From Nansenia antarctica (Eukaryota > Chordata > Actinopteri > Argentiniformes > Microstomatidae), in the NCBI GenBank assembly GCA_963989245.1, contig OZ022342.1:23970316-24034315 (forward strand): 64,000 nt of DNA, written 5' to 3'. Both the position numbers and the translations under genes were made by a program. Shown here piece by piece: positions 21,611 to 32,984 of this stretch (positions are counted from its first letter, which is position 1; every line of letters starts with the position of its first letter). The notes beneath the pieces were generated by a model. The model ran no database searches. It was not told where the DNA came from and was given only the letters and a program-made list of their open reading frames with translations.

Positions 21611-22049
21611 TCTACTATCCATCCATCCCTCCATCCATCCCTCCCTCCATCCCTCCACCCCTCCATCCCTCCCTCCCTCCCTCCAGCTGGGGCTCCAGGA
21701 CTGCTGGATCCACAAGGCCAACGGGGGGATGGTGCTCCTCAGCTTCTTCCTGTGCCGGATCGCCCTGTTCCCCTACATGTACTGGGTGTACGGCCGCCAC
21801 CACGGCATCCCCCTGGCCTCCGTGCCGCTGCGCCTGTCCCTGGCCGTCAACCTGGGCAACTTTTGCATCCTGGCGCCGCAGGTCTACTGGTTCGTCCTGC
21901 TGTGCCGCAAGGGCTACCGGCTCTACATGCGCAACCGTCGCGCGGCGGCGGCGGCGTTAGCCTCCCCAGACTCCTCCCCCCTGTCCCCAGGGCCCGCCCA
22001 CGCCGCTGTCGCAGCCGTCTCGGACAACACCACCAAGGGTGACCAGTAG
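6289..22049 (+). CDS. tlcd3b: TLC-domain ceramide-metabolism protein, tlcd3b (fam57b)-like, five exons, 295 aa
   Basis: Exons 6289-6410, 12041-12127, 15575-15794, 20730-20825 and 21687-22049 join in frame (888 nt including TAG) with GT/AG borders throughout. The product is a polytopic membrane protein of the TRAM-LAG1-CLN8 (TLC) family. Visible signatures are the N-terminal FPGLF motif (residues 12-16), VSSIHAIMA where human TLCD3B has a near match, YDIYAMY (88-94), the paired histidines LHHIA (129-133), GCLFLTELSTPFVSLGKILIQ spanning 155-175, and YMYWVYGR in exon 5. The VKGH motif after the YDIYAM helix favours TLCD3B over TLCD3A. TLCD3B has been linked to ceramide synthesis and, in humans, to cone-rod dystrophy. 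The C-terminus adds an Ala/Ser/Pro-rich tail after residue about 260. The start is chosen by alignment to the human N-terminus and an A at -3. Confidence 0.86.
8280..8460 (+). mobile_element. Possible LINE 3' tail with (TTA)n
   Basis: The sequence CTTTGAGCCCCGGAAAAGC, then CTATATAAAAACAATG and a long ATT/TTA run, resembles the 3' end of L2-type elements (a 'gcactatataaataaa' end followed by short tandem repeats). Only about 100 bases support this. Confidence 0.4.
8880..9005. repeat. GA-rich simple repeat
   Basis: Repeating GGAGAGAC/GAGAGAG units. Open frames on both strands are low-complexity artefacts. Confidence 0.9.
10384..10994 (+). repeat. 40-bp minisatellite, about 15 copies, derived from a LINE
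   Basis: The unit begins TGCACACCAAACATCATCTC, continues TGATGACCTCACCTGGGACG, and repeats with few substitutions (CATAAT, CAGCAT, GATG/GACG, CATA). In one frame it reads ISDDLTWDVHTKH, matching the conserved 'DLTW' region of fish LINE reverse transcriptases. The sequence after the last unit continues that same protein region. The array therefore arose by amplification of a 40-bp piece within a LINE copy. Confidence 0.92.
10995..11440 (+). mobile_element. Degenerate LINE 3' fragment downstream of the minisatellite
   Basis: In shifting frames the plus strand encodes a RLFHLRQAQLKKFGM-like stretch, SILTGCITAWHGNCSALNR, LHRVVRTAERISGCELPSVQ and later RLTNSYLPQVIRLINKH. This matches the end of fish non-LTR reverse transcriptases (homologous to the element at 53008-54020). 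Frameshifts and an internal stop show it is inactive. Confidence 0.85.
11441..12040 (+). other. tlcd3b intron 1, last part
   Basis: No exon is recognised. The first 200 bases are A/T-rich and may be the untranslated tail of the LINE fragment. The last 50 bases are a CT-rich tract ending TCTCAG, the acceptor of exon 2. Confidence 0.55.
12041..12127 (+). CDS. tlcd3b: tlcd3b exon 2
   Basis: An 87-nt exon completing Arg41 and encoding residues 42-69 (LVSSIHAIMATTAG and following), ending in phase 2 before GTAAGG. LVSS(I/V)HA(I/V)(M/L)A is shared with human TLCD3A and TLCD3B. Confidence 0.87.
13026..13282. repeat. Nested inverted repeats (multi-hairpin element)
   Basis: Outer arms 13026-13060 and 13248-13282 are reverse complements over 35 bases. 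Inside lies a hairpin of about 41 bases (13082-13122), reading CTTGTAGAATGCTATTT and its complement. A second palindrome of about 60 bases is centred near 13166 (GGATACCCCTATACAATT and its complement). The AGCATTCTACAAGAAAAC segment occurs twice in direct orientation. No transposase is present; it could be a fold-back MITE or a rearranged palindrome. Confidence 0.85.
13927..13998. repeat. (CA)n microsatellite
   Basis: About 70 bases of pure CA in tlcd3b intron 2. Confidence 0.97.
15575..15794 (+). CDS. tlcd3b: tlcd3b exon 3
   Basis: A 220-nt exon completing Lys70 and encoding residues 71-143. It includes the YDIYAMY helix, the VKGH motif and the HH pair (130-131) typical of the TLC domain. 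Acceptor CTCTGCAG, donor GTAACG. Confidence 0.9.
17260..17306. repeat. (CA)n microsatellite
   Basis: About 45 bases of pure CA in tlcd3b intron 3. Confidence 0.96.
17896..18013. repeat. 10-bp tandem repeat GTTAGCCAGC, about 12 copies
   Basis: Perfect decamer repeat, flanked by GTTAGC-rich sequence (CGCTTCTTAGCCGTTAGC). It is nearly free of substitutions, suggesting recent expansion. Confidence 0.97.
18345..19575 (+). mobile_element. Non-LTR retrotransposon 3' end with open reverse-transcriptase C-terminus
   Basis: After a relic of the post-catalytic region (DTLLVSDRD, near 18364-18390) and a frameshift near 18405, an open frame runs to the TAA after 19193. It encodes WLADNKLSIHLGKTETILYGS, then YLGSILEANLSGDKM, LIQCHFDYAVTSWYY, HTYNTRGS and KMWNALP motifs. 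These are in the order of CR1/Jockey-supergroup LINE ORF2 ends. About 370 bases of 3' UTR follow and end in a short CAAT repeat (19555-19569), as usual for non-poly(A) LINEs. The element is 5'-truncated and sits in sense orientation inside tlcd3b intron 3. Confidence 0.9.
19576..20135 (+). other. tlcd3b intron 3, spacer
   Basis: A TTCC/CCTT repeat lies at 19830-19914. A small hairpin (GAGTGGGACTTGTCCCACTC, near 19687) resembles one near 16253 in the same intron. No coding exon is seen. Confidence 0.5.
20136..20697 (+). repeat. CTGTCTSTGTATGTCT-type cryptic simple repeat, 560 bp
   Basis: Interleaved CTGT, CTCT and GTATGT units reaching to within about 35 bases of the tlcd3b exon 4 acceptor. 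All three plus-strand frames are open through much of it (Ser/Leu/Cys/Val-rich) because the repeat lacks TAA/TAG/TGA; these are not genes. Confidence 0.95.
20730..20825 (+). CDS. tlcd3b: tlcd3b exon 4
   Basis: A 96-nt phase-0 exon, residues 144-175, beginning FYRNDQGDYF and carrying LTELSTPFVSLGKILIQ, nearly identical to vertebrate TLCD3 proteins. Acceptor CCATGCCTTAG, donor GTGAGA. Repeats lie very close on both sides. Confidence 0.92.
20836..20900. repeat. (CA)n microsatellite beside the exon 4 donor
   Basis: The CA run starts about ten bases after the GTGAGA donor of tlcd3b exon 4. Confidence 0.97.
20901..21686 (+). other. tlcd3b intron 4
   Basis: Unique-looking sequence to about 21520, then a pure CT run of about 80 bases (21527-21607), a CATC/CCCT repeat and the acceptor CCCTCCAG of exon 5. 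No other exon is seen. Confidence 0.7.
21527..21607. repeat. (CT)n microsatellite
   Basis: About 80 bases of pure CT in tlcd3b intron 4, 80 bases from the exon 5 acceptor. Confidence 0.97.
21687..22049 (+). CDS. tlcd3b: tlcd3b exon 5 (last coding exon)
   Basis: A phase-0 exon, residues 176-295 and TAG. It includes LLSFFLCRIALFPYMYWVYGR and the last membrane helix with APQVYWFVLLCRKGYRL, all family signatures. The tail after RNRR is Ala/Ser/Pro-rich and ends TTKGDQ. Third codon positions are strongly G/C. Confidence 0.92.
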   Translation: MGLQDCWIHKANGGMVLLSFFLCRIALFPYMYWVYGRHHGIPLASVPLRLSLAVNLGNFCILAPQVYWFVLLCRKGYRLYMRNRRAAAAALASPDSSPLSPGPAHAAVAAVSDNTTKGDQ

Positions 22050-22135
22050 AGGGCGTTGTTGTTGCCCGACCCCCCCCCCCCCCTTGTTCTCCAGCTGCGC
22101 TCGAGTCGTCTCACAAAAATGAACCCACCATCGTT

Positions 22136-22260
22136 GACTACTACTACTTACTACTACTACTACTCCTACTACTCCTCCTACTACTTCAAAGGCACTACCG
22201 CTACTCACCACAGTCCCAAACTACTTAACTACTACTATGTCTACTACTACTACAATTGTT
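22136..22260. repeat. (TAC)n imperfect trinucleotide repeat
   Basis: Two clusters of TAC/CTA triplets shortly after the tlcd3b stop codon. Confidence 0.9.
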
Positions 22261-22773
22261 ACTACTATGATTACACTAGTACTGCTATCGCTCCTCCCCC
22301 CATCGCTCCCCCATGCCCCCCCCGCAACCCCCCCTTACGTTCCCCTCGCTGCAATACGACGCCCCACTCGACCCCCCCCCCCCAGCCCACCAATCCAACC
22401 ACTACTGATGATGATGATGGTGATTTATGTCCTCCCCCCTTTTGATTGATTTGGGTTTTCTTCCTCCACGGAATGTTCTGGATTGAGTTCTACACTGGTT
22501 TTTCCCGACGAAGATGGTGAATAGTGGGGGGGGGGTTACCTCCTAGAAAATAGTACAAGTGATGATGATGGTGATGGGAGCTGCTGCCATTTGAACGCGA
22601 AGAGGCCGAGACCCTCCCCCCCCCGCGCCCCCGCTGTCCCCTTCCTGATGAGGGACACACTCCTGTTCTCTCCTCCTCTCCTGTTCTCCGGCTCTACCGA
22701 TGGAGAATCTGTTACAAAGTGGTGGATTGAATGACGGCCCGTTGTTTTTTATTTTAATTTGTTGTTCTCCTGT

Positions 22774-22806
<33 letters not shown>

Positions 22807-23352
22807 TAAAGTGTGAAGCCCTGAGGAGACCCTGTGTTGTCCCCTCCCAGCCCAGTTCTCCCCCCTGGAGAGCCGGAGGGAGGGGATAGGCAGTGCTGCC
22901 GGGCGGTGGGGGCGAGTGGCAGCGTTTACAAACCGATAGGTACGGGTGTCAACTCACTCTTTTGTCAGCATTTTATTTCATTTTAATTTGTTCTGCTTTG
23001 TTTGTTGTTGCACCGAGCTCTTTGCACCAGCATAGTTACACAAAACCCATTTAATGTGATTGATTGACTCCACCCCTTTTCCACTCCAAACCCCACCCCC
23101 CCAACCATCATTTGTTTCCTCATCCGCCTGTCTCCATGGCGCCCGGCCAGTGCACCTCAGCGCTGCTTGTCTCCCTCTGTTTACGGCCCTGTTTACACTA
23201 GTCTAAGCCCCGCCCCCTCAGCATCACAGGGGACGGGGGTGGGGGGGGGCACCTCAAGCTCCGCCCCTCCCTGCAGGAGGAGGGAGGAGTCACTTAGAAT
23301 CTCTTTGTCCTCCTCCCCTACCTGAAGGGGGTGACAAAGCTCAGTCTGTTTG

Positions 23353-23356
<4 letters not shown>

Positions 23357-23392
<36 letters not shown>

Positions 23393-23406
23393 CACAGACA
23401 CACACA

Positions 23407-23446
<40 letters not shown>
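23357..23446. repeat. (CA)n microsatellite
   Basis: About 90 bases of CA with a few G interruptions in the probable 3' UTR. Confidence 0.96.
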
Positions 23447-23448
<2 letters not shown>

Positions 23449-23771
23449 ACTTACTTACTCAGAGCGGTGCAGCAACAGGGTTTTGTTTTTCCCGGGTTAC
23501 TCTTACGCTCAGTCGCCACGGCGACAGGCCGAGCTGCTACGGGGGGGCGGAGCCTTTTTGAAGGTTCACGCGAGGTCAAGTTTGTGCGGGGTTGTCGGGG
23601 GGGTGGGAGTGGGGAGGGGGGAGGGGGGTGGTGGAGGGTGTTCCTCTATAGGTCAATGTTTCCCTCCAGTCAGGGGGCATGCGGGGGGAGTCGTATTACA
23701 CTGGGGGGGGGTAACATGGCACCCGGGATCACCACGGGGGGCCAGTTACAGCAATAAGACAGTAACGTAGA

Positions 23772-23810
<39 letters not shown>

Positions 23811-26501
23811 GTAGTCGAGCTACCCCAACGATTAGACGTACCGAGACACACTACTGAGTAAGTTCCTAGCATGAAGCTGGAGCAGGATGACTAACAGCTG
23901 CATGAGGCCCTGCTCCACCCAAAAAAAAAAACATATCTATATTCTATATTTTCAAACAAAAAGTTGTCTAATAGAAGGAAGGCTTGGGTGTGGTGATACT
24001 TTCACTCCATACGTTACATTTTATCCTCATGGTTCCACATTGTGGAGGACGGGGGGGTTGTCTCCTGAACTTCCTCGGCTCTGCGTCGGTGTCAGAGAGA
24101 GAGAGCGAGAGACTCGTACCTGGAAAACCTGTTACAACGAACGCACACGTTTTTTATGCGATACACCCCCCCCCCCCGAGTTTGGGTCGTCGTCGGAAAA
24201 TACTCAAGGCCTTGAACTGCAGAGGGGGCGGCATATCTTTTGAAGGCATAATTCTGTATAAATGATATTATTCTGTTTATGTGTTACGATGTTGTTTTAC
24301 CCCCAGAGTGTGCCCCAATGGCATGCGACGACTGACGCTTGTGTGTTAGCATTAGCATGGAGGACCCGTTCATAGGGATATGTAAATACTGGATGACAAA
24401 ATATGTTTTTAGAAGAATGCATACCATATGAATTCTAGTTTTTTATGACAAACTTGACAAACTTCTGTAGGTTCTGTTAGCACTTTTTGAAACGTCTGTC
24501 GACGCCATCTAGCCACATTTGAGAGGTACATTTATATCACACACACACACACACACACACACACCACCAAACGCACTCATCACATTCTTATGTTTTTGAA
24601 CACTGACCAGACTTAAAGGCTGCCCTCAGCAAGCCGTGTGTGTAGAGATGTGTGTCAGATCAGACTTAGTTGATAGGACACATTTGAGAGTTGATGTGTG
24701 TGTGTGTGGGAGTTTATGAGTTATTAAGTGAGGGAAAAAAACTCAAGCTTACACCCGGTGACTACATACACAGCTTTAGTAAATCACACTGATTTATGGA
24801 AAGTTTATCAGGTCTTCAGAGGCCAATTGAACACGGAGGCCCTGATCTGTGTCTACAGTGTCCTCCACAAGCATCGGAAAGAGGAAGCATTCTTTTTGGT
24901 CTTCTTTTAGCTCTGCACTCGATGGATTCGAAAATCAAACAACGACTATCGGACGTCACGGTAGAGATTCTCTACTTTGAGCTAAAAGACACCCAAAACG
25001 CCTCTCCTCTTTCCCACCTCCGTTAACGGAGGGCACTGAAGGATCTGTGGCGTACCGTACCCCGACCGTACGAGATCTATGCACAGAGGCCCTTATCTGC
25101 ACGTCAGTGATGTCAATGTAAACCCAGTGTGCTTGTTTTTAGGGGTGGGGGGGGGGCTGCCGTCCAGAACCCAGCCGGGCCCAAACCCGTGGCCATGCCA
25201 GGCCCTCCTCCCTGGGCTTCCGGCGGGGCCCGCGTGACGGTGATGAGAAGCGCTGTGGGTCCGGCTGGGCTGGCTGGCAGACGGTAGCACACGGGGCGGG
25301 CCTGTTCCCTAACCGATGGAGCAGAGCTGGGGGGGGAGGGGGTGGAGCCCAGCCCCAGCACGGCTGAATGATTGGCTTGTTTGTCGGCCTTGGCTGCGGT
25401 CCAGAGCAGAGCAAGGCGGCGCAGTTCAGTCCAGCGTCACGGGCCCTCTCTCGCTCTCGGCCTCTTTTGTTGTCGAGGCAACCCCACGCCGCTGCTTCTG
25501 GAACCATCCCAGGCCCCTTGTTGGGCTCTCGCTCTCTCTCTTTCTTGCTCTCTCATGCCCTCTCTTCTTCTCTGGCTACATTTGTTCCCCCCTCTATCTC
25601 TGTCTCTGTCTTCCTCTCCTACAATGTCTCTCCATCTGTTTTCCCTCACGCTTGTTCCCTTTAAAAAAAAAAAAATATTATTATTTCGTTCTCACTCTTA
25701 CATATGTCGTTCCCAGACACGTCCGCCCAAAATATGCCAAAGGTGTGGTGGACCAACGCGTCCAACTTGGCCTCCGTTAAGCCAATAGAAAGATCGTCGG
25801 AAATGGACAGCACCATTGGCTTTACCTCAGAGAAATCATCTCTTTACAAAGAAAGAAAAAGTACTGTACTTTTGACTGGTACTGTGTGTAATGTTCTTCT
25901 ATCACTATTTGCACTTCTGGTTAGACGCTAAACTGCATTTCGTTGTCTAGTACTCGTACTCTGCATTGACAATAACGTTGAATATCTAATCAGTCGGATC
26001 TAAAGGTGGAGGCAGACAGTGGTTGGTTATGTTCATTCGTAATGCATGATGGGATAGAATGAGGAACGGTATCAAACGGGTTATTCCGTGTCATTCGATT
26101 TCGGCCTCCACCAGCCACCCCTGCTCTACACCTCTGAATCTTTTCCTTTGTCCACCCCCCCCCCCCCCCCCCTCCATTTCCCTCTCCATCAGCCTAGTAG
26201 GAAGGCCTAGTGGTGAGTTCCGTCTCTTAGATAGTCTTGGATCGCGCTGTTATTAGATCCCAGGGTAGTTCATGGTCTTGGCTTGGTACATGGCGTCTCC
26301 CCCCACCCACCCCTGGTTCCTCTCTGAAACCTTGTCCTTTGAGAGAGGCCCTGTGCTGGCTCCCTGTGTCTGTCTGTCCAGTCAGCAGTTCAGGGTGGGG
26401 GGTGGGGCAGGGGGAGGGGGGGGGGAGCAGAGGGTTAAATGGGCCAGCAGGCTGTTTTATAATGAGGCTGTAGGATTTGAAAGCTGTGTGGAGATGTGCA
26501 G

Positions 26502-26507
<6 letters not shown>

Positions 26508-26596
<89 letters not shown>
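26508..26596. repeat. (CT)n microsatellite
   Basis: About 90 bases of pure CT in the probable 3' UTR. Confidence 0.97.
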
Positions 26597-26600
<4 letters not shown>

Positions 26601-29132
26601 CTGCTGTCTGCTCTGACTCAGCCCACCGCAGCCTAAAGGCCCAACCCCCCCACGCACCATCTGCCCACACTGTCCCCACAGGTCAGGGCCACAACGCCCT
26701 TACCATGCCCTCCCAGTCACATGTCCACGTCGCTTAGGAACGTGTAAGGTCGACATCCGTATCTCACAGGCATCCGCTTCTGTCCTGAAGCGCTCTGTTG
26801 TTCTTATATGGATATGTTGTTTGAATTTTATTCTTATAATATTATTTTTTTTGCCTATATAGTGACAGATATTGATGAGCGTTTATGATAAGGAAGTCAC
26901 GGATGAAGATGACGACGGCGTTGATCACTTCAGTTGTATTTGTAGATGATTTTTTTTCCCCTTTTGTTTATCGATCGGTTGGTCTTCTGTTCTTTTTAGG
27001 CTTAGGGCGGAGGTTATGACATTTGTTATCTCATACACATTGACACTAGCTCAACCTTGCCGTGTCACTGAAGTGCAATCCCCCCCCCCCCCAACATCCA
27101 ATCCAGAGTCCTAGAACCCTGCGGTTCGAGGGTCAGCATGCATACACATATCCTGATTATGTTTTTTTTGTTGTTGTTGTTTTTAATGCCTGAAGGAATT
27201 GATTGTTTTAAACAACATATATATGAAGTCTTATGTTCAGCCTCCCACGAGGCGTCCTCTCTTTGCTCAGGGTTTGATGAAGAAAATGTTAACATATATC
27301 TGTTTACCTTTAGAGGTTTTTATTTTAAGATGATGATGAAACTGTGAGTGAACCACGAGGTCGATGATGAAACTGATGGGTTCTGAATATGAAATGACCT
27401 GGAATGATGGCGTGCTGTCTTCTGCTTTTTGCCAGTTATTATTTTTTTCTTTTTTTTCTTCCCCTTCCTTTCATTTCTTTTCCAAATGCTTTCTGACATG
27501 GCTTGCGATATGGGCAACCTGTAGGGGGTTGGTCGACCAAAGACTGTCAGGCACTTTAGTCCACCGTGTTAATCACAGAAATGAGGGAAAGAAGAACAAG
27601 TCTCAAGGAATCCCAGTCGTACAGTAGCACAGATCCTGTCATCTCACGTCACGCTCCCCTCCCCTCCCCTTCCTCCTCCTCCTCCTCCTCCTCCTCGTTG
27701 TCCCTGGAGCCTGCTCCGCTGGGAGGGGGAGGGAGGAAGGGGTGCGTGCCCTTACCAGACCAGACTGCATGGCAGAGGCTCATCTCTTTCTATACCCACA
27801 GCACCTCCAACTGCAAAGGCCCACCCAGATCCAGTCTATGTAGGAGCGTTGGCATTAGGTGGAGCGTGAGGTGTGGGTGGTTGGGTGGGTGGGGGGTCAT
27901 CGGTGATAAGGACTACAGAGGTGTAGAGGCTGAATGATAGGGTTGGTTCTGGGGGGCGACTGACAGGTTTCAAGTTGGGCAGGGGGGGTTACAATTACCC
28001 CCCCCCCCCCCCCCTTATACCAGGGCTGATGAAATGCAAAAATGTTTAAAATAATAGAAAAACGATCAACAACTTATCAAGCAAACACTCTGTTTGTCAC
28101 TCTGTTGTCTCGATTTCTCGATTTTGATTTGATTTGAACTCCAGGCACAACGGCGTGTGTCATCCAGATTGATTTTGAACCCTGGACAGCGAACCAAATT
28201 GGTATCCAGTGCCTTGTGAGAGATCTGTCGGTGAGGAACCCACAAGCTCGGCACAGACCAGGAGTCGGCAGATGGTGTTTTACAGGCTGTGGCTGTGTTT
28301 CTTTCGGGCCGACTCCAAAACTATTCGACAAACCCGGCCAGGGCATTATCATACGAGGACGCGCCCCGTTTTATCCGTCGCATGTTCACCCGCCGCCCTC
28401 TTAGTACGATAGTACTGTACACATCTCATGTTCAAAAGCCCCCCCTCCCTCTCCCCTTTCCGTTTCTATCTTTTTATTTTGGAGAAGACTGAAAGTGTTT
28501 TTGTTTTATTTCTTTTTTTGAAGATTTGTTCTCCTCATGACCTTTCCAATACAGTGTGTTTCTCTTCCATTGTCATGATTGTTTTTTTTAATATATATAT
28601 ATACTCAAGTTCATCATTTGTTTGCTGTGCTTGTTTGTTATGGATTCAGAGTTCTTTATGACAGTACGGTGTATGTTAACGTTTTCTGTCCTGATTCAGA
28701 CTTCCATCCTCACGCGAGGTGGGATCCTAACTCCAACCATCAGGCACATTTCCCTGTTGACACCAAGTGCAAGATTGACAGGAATGTCGGAGTTCCCCTC
28801 GTGGATCTCGAGTTAGGATGTCACCCATAGTCTCTGTCACATAGTTCCTGTCCCCCCCCCCCCCCCCATGGCTGTGTAGTTTACGATATGCAGCTAATTC
28901 ACAACCGTTAACACACCCTGCCTCCTGTTATTTTTGATAACATTCTGATTTTTCATATATATTTATATATCTGATTTGATATATACATATATACGTTTTT
29001 TGTTTGTAGTGTGACCTTTTTTGAGGAATTTCTTATCTGAAAGAGAATGGGCTCTTTAATGAAATAACCTAAGCATTGATTGAGAGGAATTATTTTGTTG
29101 CAACTTGTGAATTCAGACACCCCTTAAAGACA

Positions 29133-29138
29133 AATAAA
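29133..29138 (+). terminator. Candidate poly(A) signal AATAAA for tlcd3b
   Basis: AATAAA followed about 15-20 bases later by T-rich sequence (CTTTTAAATTAG), in A/T-rich surroundings. It is the last one before the satellite. Use by tlcd3b is inferred. Confidence 0.45.
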
Positions 29139-29150
29139 TCTGATTTGATG

Positions 29151-29265
29151 AATCCTTTTAAATTAGTTGCCATTTTATCTTTGCACATCCCGTCCCTCAC
29201 TTATCTCAGATATCTTTCTTAAGGGTCTCTCTCTCTCTTTCTTTCTTTCTCTCTCTCTTTCTCTT

Positions 29266-29336
<71 letters not shown>

Positions 29337-29727
29337 CTGAATGAAGTAGACAGGTGATGGTCATTCCCAGAAGGTATCTGCCATCTGGCTTTTCCTGACC
29401 CTGTCTTTTAAGATCAGTTCAGATGAAGGAAAGGCAACGAGGATGCCACTTTAGATTATTGAGGTGCACCTGTTTTTTCCCCCCCCTCACATTCCATTGG
29501 AAAATGTAAGAGTGATTATCAGTCCAGAGCCACAAGAGGGCGCTCACACAAAGCTCTTTGGATGAGCTGAGTGGAACTGAACTGAAAAGGTGAGGAATTA
29601 CACTCTATTTGGACTACAAGTGGAGGACTGCATATAATCTCCATATAATCCTAGCCCTAATTTTAAAAAGTTCCATCCCTAGTCAATAAACACATTTAAC
29701 GATTGGTTATACTGGTCCCCTACTCCC
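29151..29727. other. Intergenic spacer before the satellite
   Basis: Contains a CT/CTTT run at 29225-29333 and otherwise unremarkable sequence. No gene is seen. Confidence 0.6.
29225..29333. repeat. (CT)n microsatellite
   Basis: CTTT-interrupted then pure CT run of about 110 bases. Confidence 0.96.
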
Positions 29728-32700
29728 ATGTACCTAACACAGTGACATGTACCTAACACAGTGACATCTACCTAACACAGTGACATCTACCTAACACAGT
29801 GACATCTACCTAACACAGTGACATCTACCTAACACAGTGACATGTACCTAACACAGTGACATGTAGCTAACACAGTGACATGTACCTAACACAGTGACAT
29901 CTACCTAACAGTGACATCTACCTAACACAGTGACATGTACCTAACACAGTGACATGTACCTAACACAGTGACATGTACCTAACACAGTGACATCGACCTA
30001 ACACAGTGACATGTACCTAACACAGTGACATGTACCTAACACAGTGACATCTACCTAACACAGTGACATCTACCTAACACAGTGACATCTACCTAACACA
30101 GTGACATCTACCTAACACAGTGACATCTACCTAACAGTGACATGTACCTAACACAGTGACATGTACCTAACACAGTGACATGTACCTAACACAGTGACAT
30201 CTACCTAACACAGTGACATGTACCTAACACAGTGACATGGACCTAACACAGTGACATCTACCTAACAGTGACATGTACCTACCACAGTGACATCTACCTA
30301 ACACAGTGACATCTACCTAACAATGACATGTACCTAACAGTGACATGTACCTAACACAGTGACATCGACCTAACACAGTGACATCTACCTAACAGTGACA
30401 TGTACCTAACAGTGACATGTACCTAACACAGTGACATGTACCTAACACAGTGACATCTACCTAACACAGTGACATGTACCTAACAGTGACATGTACCTAA
30501 CACAGTGACATGTACCTAACACAGTGACATGTACCTAACACAGTGACATGTACCTAACACAGTGACATCTACCTAACACAGTGACATGTACCTAACACAG
30601 TGACATCGACCTAACACAGTGACATGTACCTAACACAGTGACATCTACCTAACAGTGACATGTACCTAACACAATGACATGTACCTAACACAGTGACATG
30701 TACCTAACACAGTGACATGTACCTAACAGTGACATGGACCTAACACAGTGACATGGACCTAACACAGTGACATGTACCTAACACAGTGACATCGACCTAA
30801 CACAGTGACATGTACCTAACACAGTGACATCGACCTAACACAGTGACATCGACCTAACAGTGACATCTACCTAACACAGTGACATCGACCTAACACAGTG
30901 ACATGTACCTAACACAGTGACATGTACCTAACACAGTGACATCTACCTAACACAGTGACATCTACCTAACACAGTGACATGTACCTAACACAGTGACATC
31001 TACCTAACACAGTGACATGTACCTAACACAGTGACATGTACCTAACACAGTGACATGTACCTAACAGTGACATCTACCTAACACAGTGACATGGACCTAA
31101 CACAGTGACATCTACCTAACACAGTGACATGTACCTAACACAGTGACATGTACCTAACACAGTGACATGTACCTAACACAGTGACATCTACCTAACACAG
31201 TGACATGTACCCAACAAAGTGACATCTACCTAACACAGTGACATCTACCTAACACAATGACATGTACCTAACACAGTGACATCTACCTAACACAGTGACA
31301 TGTACCTAACACAGTGACATCTACCTAACACAGTGACATGTACCCAACAAAGTGACATCTACCTAACACAGTGACATCTACCTAACACAATGACATGTAC
31401 CCAACACAGTGACATCTACCTAACACAGTGACATGTACCTAACACAGTGACATGTACCTAACACAGTGACATGTACCTAACACAGTGACATGTACCTAAC
31501 ACAGTGACATCTACCTAACACAGTGACAACTACCTAACACAGTGACATCTACCTAACACAGTGACATGTACCCAACACAGTGACATCTACCTAACACAGT
31601 GACATCTACCTAACACAATGACATGTACCTAACACAGTGACATCTACCTAACACAGTGACATGTACCTAACGCAGTGACATGTACCTAACACAGTGACAT
31701 CTACCTAACACAGTGACATGTACCCAACAAAGTGACATCTACCTAACACAGTGACATCTACCTAACACAATGACATGTACCCAACACAGTGACATCTACC
31801 TAACACAGTGACATGTACCTAACACAGTGACATGTACCTAACACAGTGACATCTACCTAACACAGTGACATGTACCCAACACAGTGACATCTACCTAACA
31901 CAGTGACATCTACCTAACACAGTGACATCTACCTAACACAATGACATGTACCTAACACAGTGACATGTACCTAACACAGTGACATGTACCTAACACAGTG
32001 ACATGTACCTAACAGTGACATGTACCTAACACAGTGACATGTACCTAACACAGTGACATGTACCTAACACAGTGACATGTACCTAACACAGTGACATGTA
32101 CCTAACACAATGACATCTACCTAACAGTGACATGTACCTAACACAGTGACATGTACCTAACACAATGACATCTACCTAACAGTGACATGTACCTAACACA
32201 GTGACATGTACCTAACACAGTGACATCTACCTAACACAGTGACATGTACCTAACACAGTGACATGTACCTAACACAGTGACATGTACCTAACACAGTGAC
32301 ATGTACCTAACAGTGACATCTACCTAACACAGTGACATGTACCTAACACAGTGACATGTACCTAACACAGTGACATCTACCTAACAGTGACATGTACCTA
32401 ACACAGTGACATGGACCTAACACAGTGACATGTACCTAACACAGTGACATGTACCGAACACAGTGACATGTACCTAACACAGTGACATGTACCTAACACA
32501 GTGACATCTACCTAACACAGTGACATCTACCTAACACAGTGACATGTACCTAACACAGTGACATCTACCTAACACAGTGACATCTACCTAACACAGTGAC
32601 ATGTACCTAACACAGTGACATGTACCTAACACAGTGACATCTACCTAACACAGTGACATCTACCTAACACAGTGACATGTACCTAACACAGTGACATCTA

Positions 32701-32984
32701 CCTAACACAGTGACATGTACCCAACAAAGTGACATCTACCTAACACAGTGACATCTACCTAACACAATGACATGTACCTAACACAGTGACATCTACCTAA
32801 CACAGTGACATGTACCTAACACAGTGACATGTACCTAACACAGTGACATGTACCCAACAAAGTGACATCTACCTAACACAGTGACATCTACCTAACACAA
32901 TGACATGTACCCAACACAGTGACATCTACCTAACACAGTGACATCTACCTAACACAATGACATGTACCTAACACAGTGACATGT

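Larger units (their letters stand above)
22050..29150 (+). other. Probable long 3' UTR of tlcd3b
   Basis: No coding exon is recognised over 7 kb downstream of the stop. Simple repeats are plentiful: TAC at 22136-22260, TTG at 22776-22804, CA at 23357-23446, 23772-23803 and 24538-24562, and CT at 26508-26596. C-homopolymers lie at 26155-26171, 27998-28014 and 28852-28866. The first good AATAAA far downstream is at 29133. Where the transcript really ends is inferred; shorter forms are possible. Confidence 0.45.

Noticed and set aside
21515..22042. Plus-strand 175-codon frame overlapping tlcd3b exon 5.
   Set aside because: It starts in the CT repeat and runs out of frame through exon 5, whose real frame has clear family signatures.
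24728..25026. Two overlapping open frames of 60-76 codons in the tlcd3b 3' region.
   Set aside because: No recognised domain, no splice context and ordinary length for chance.
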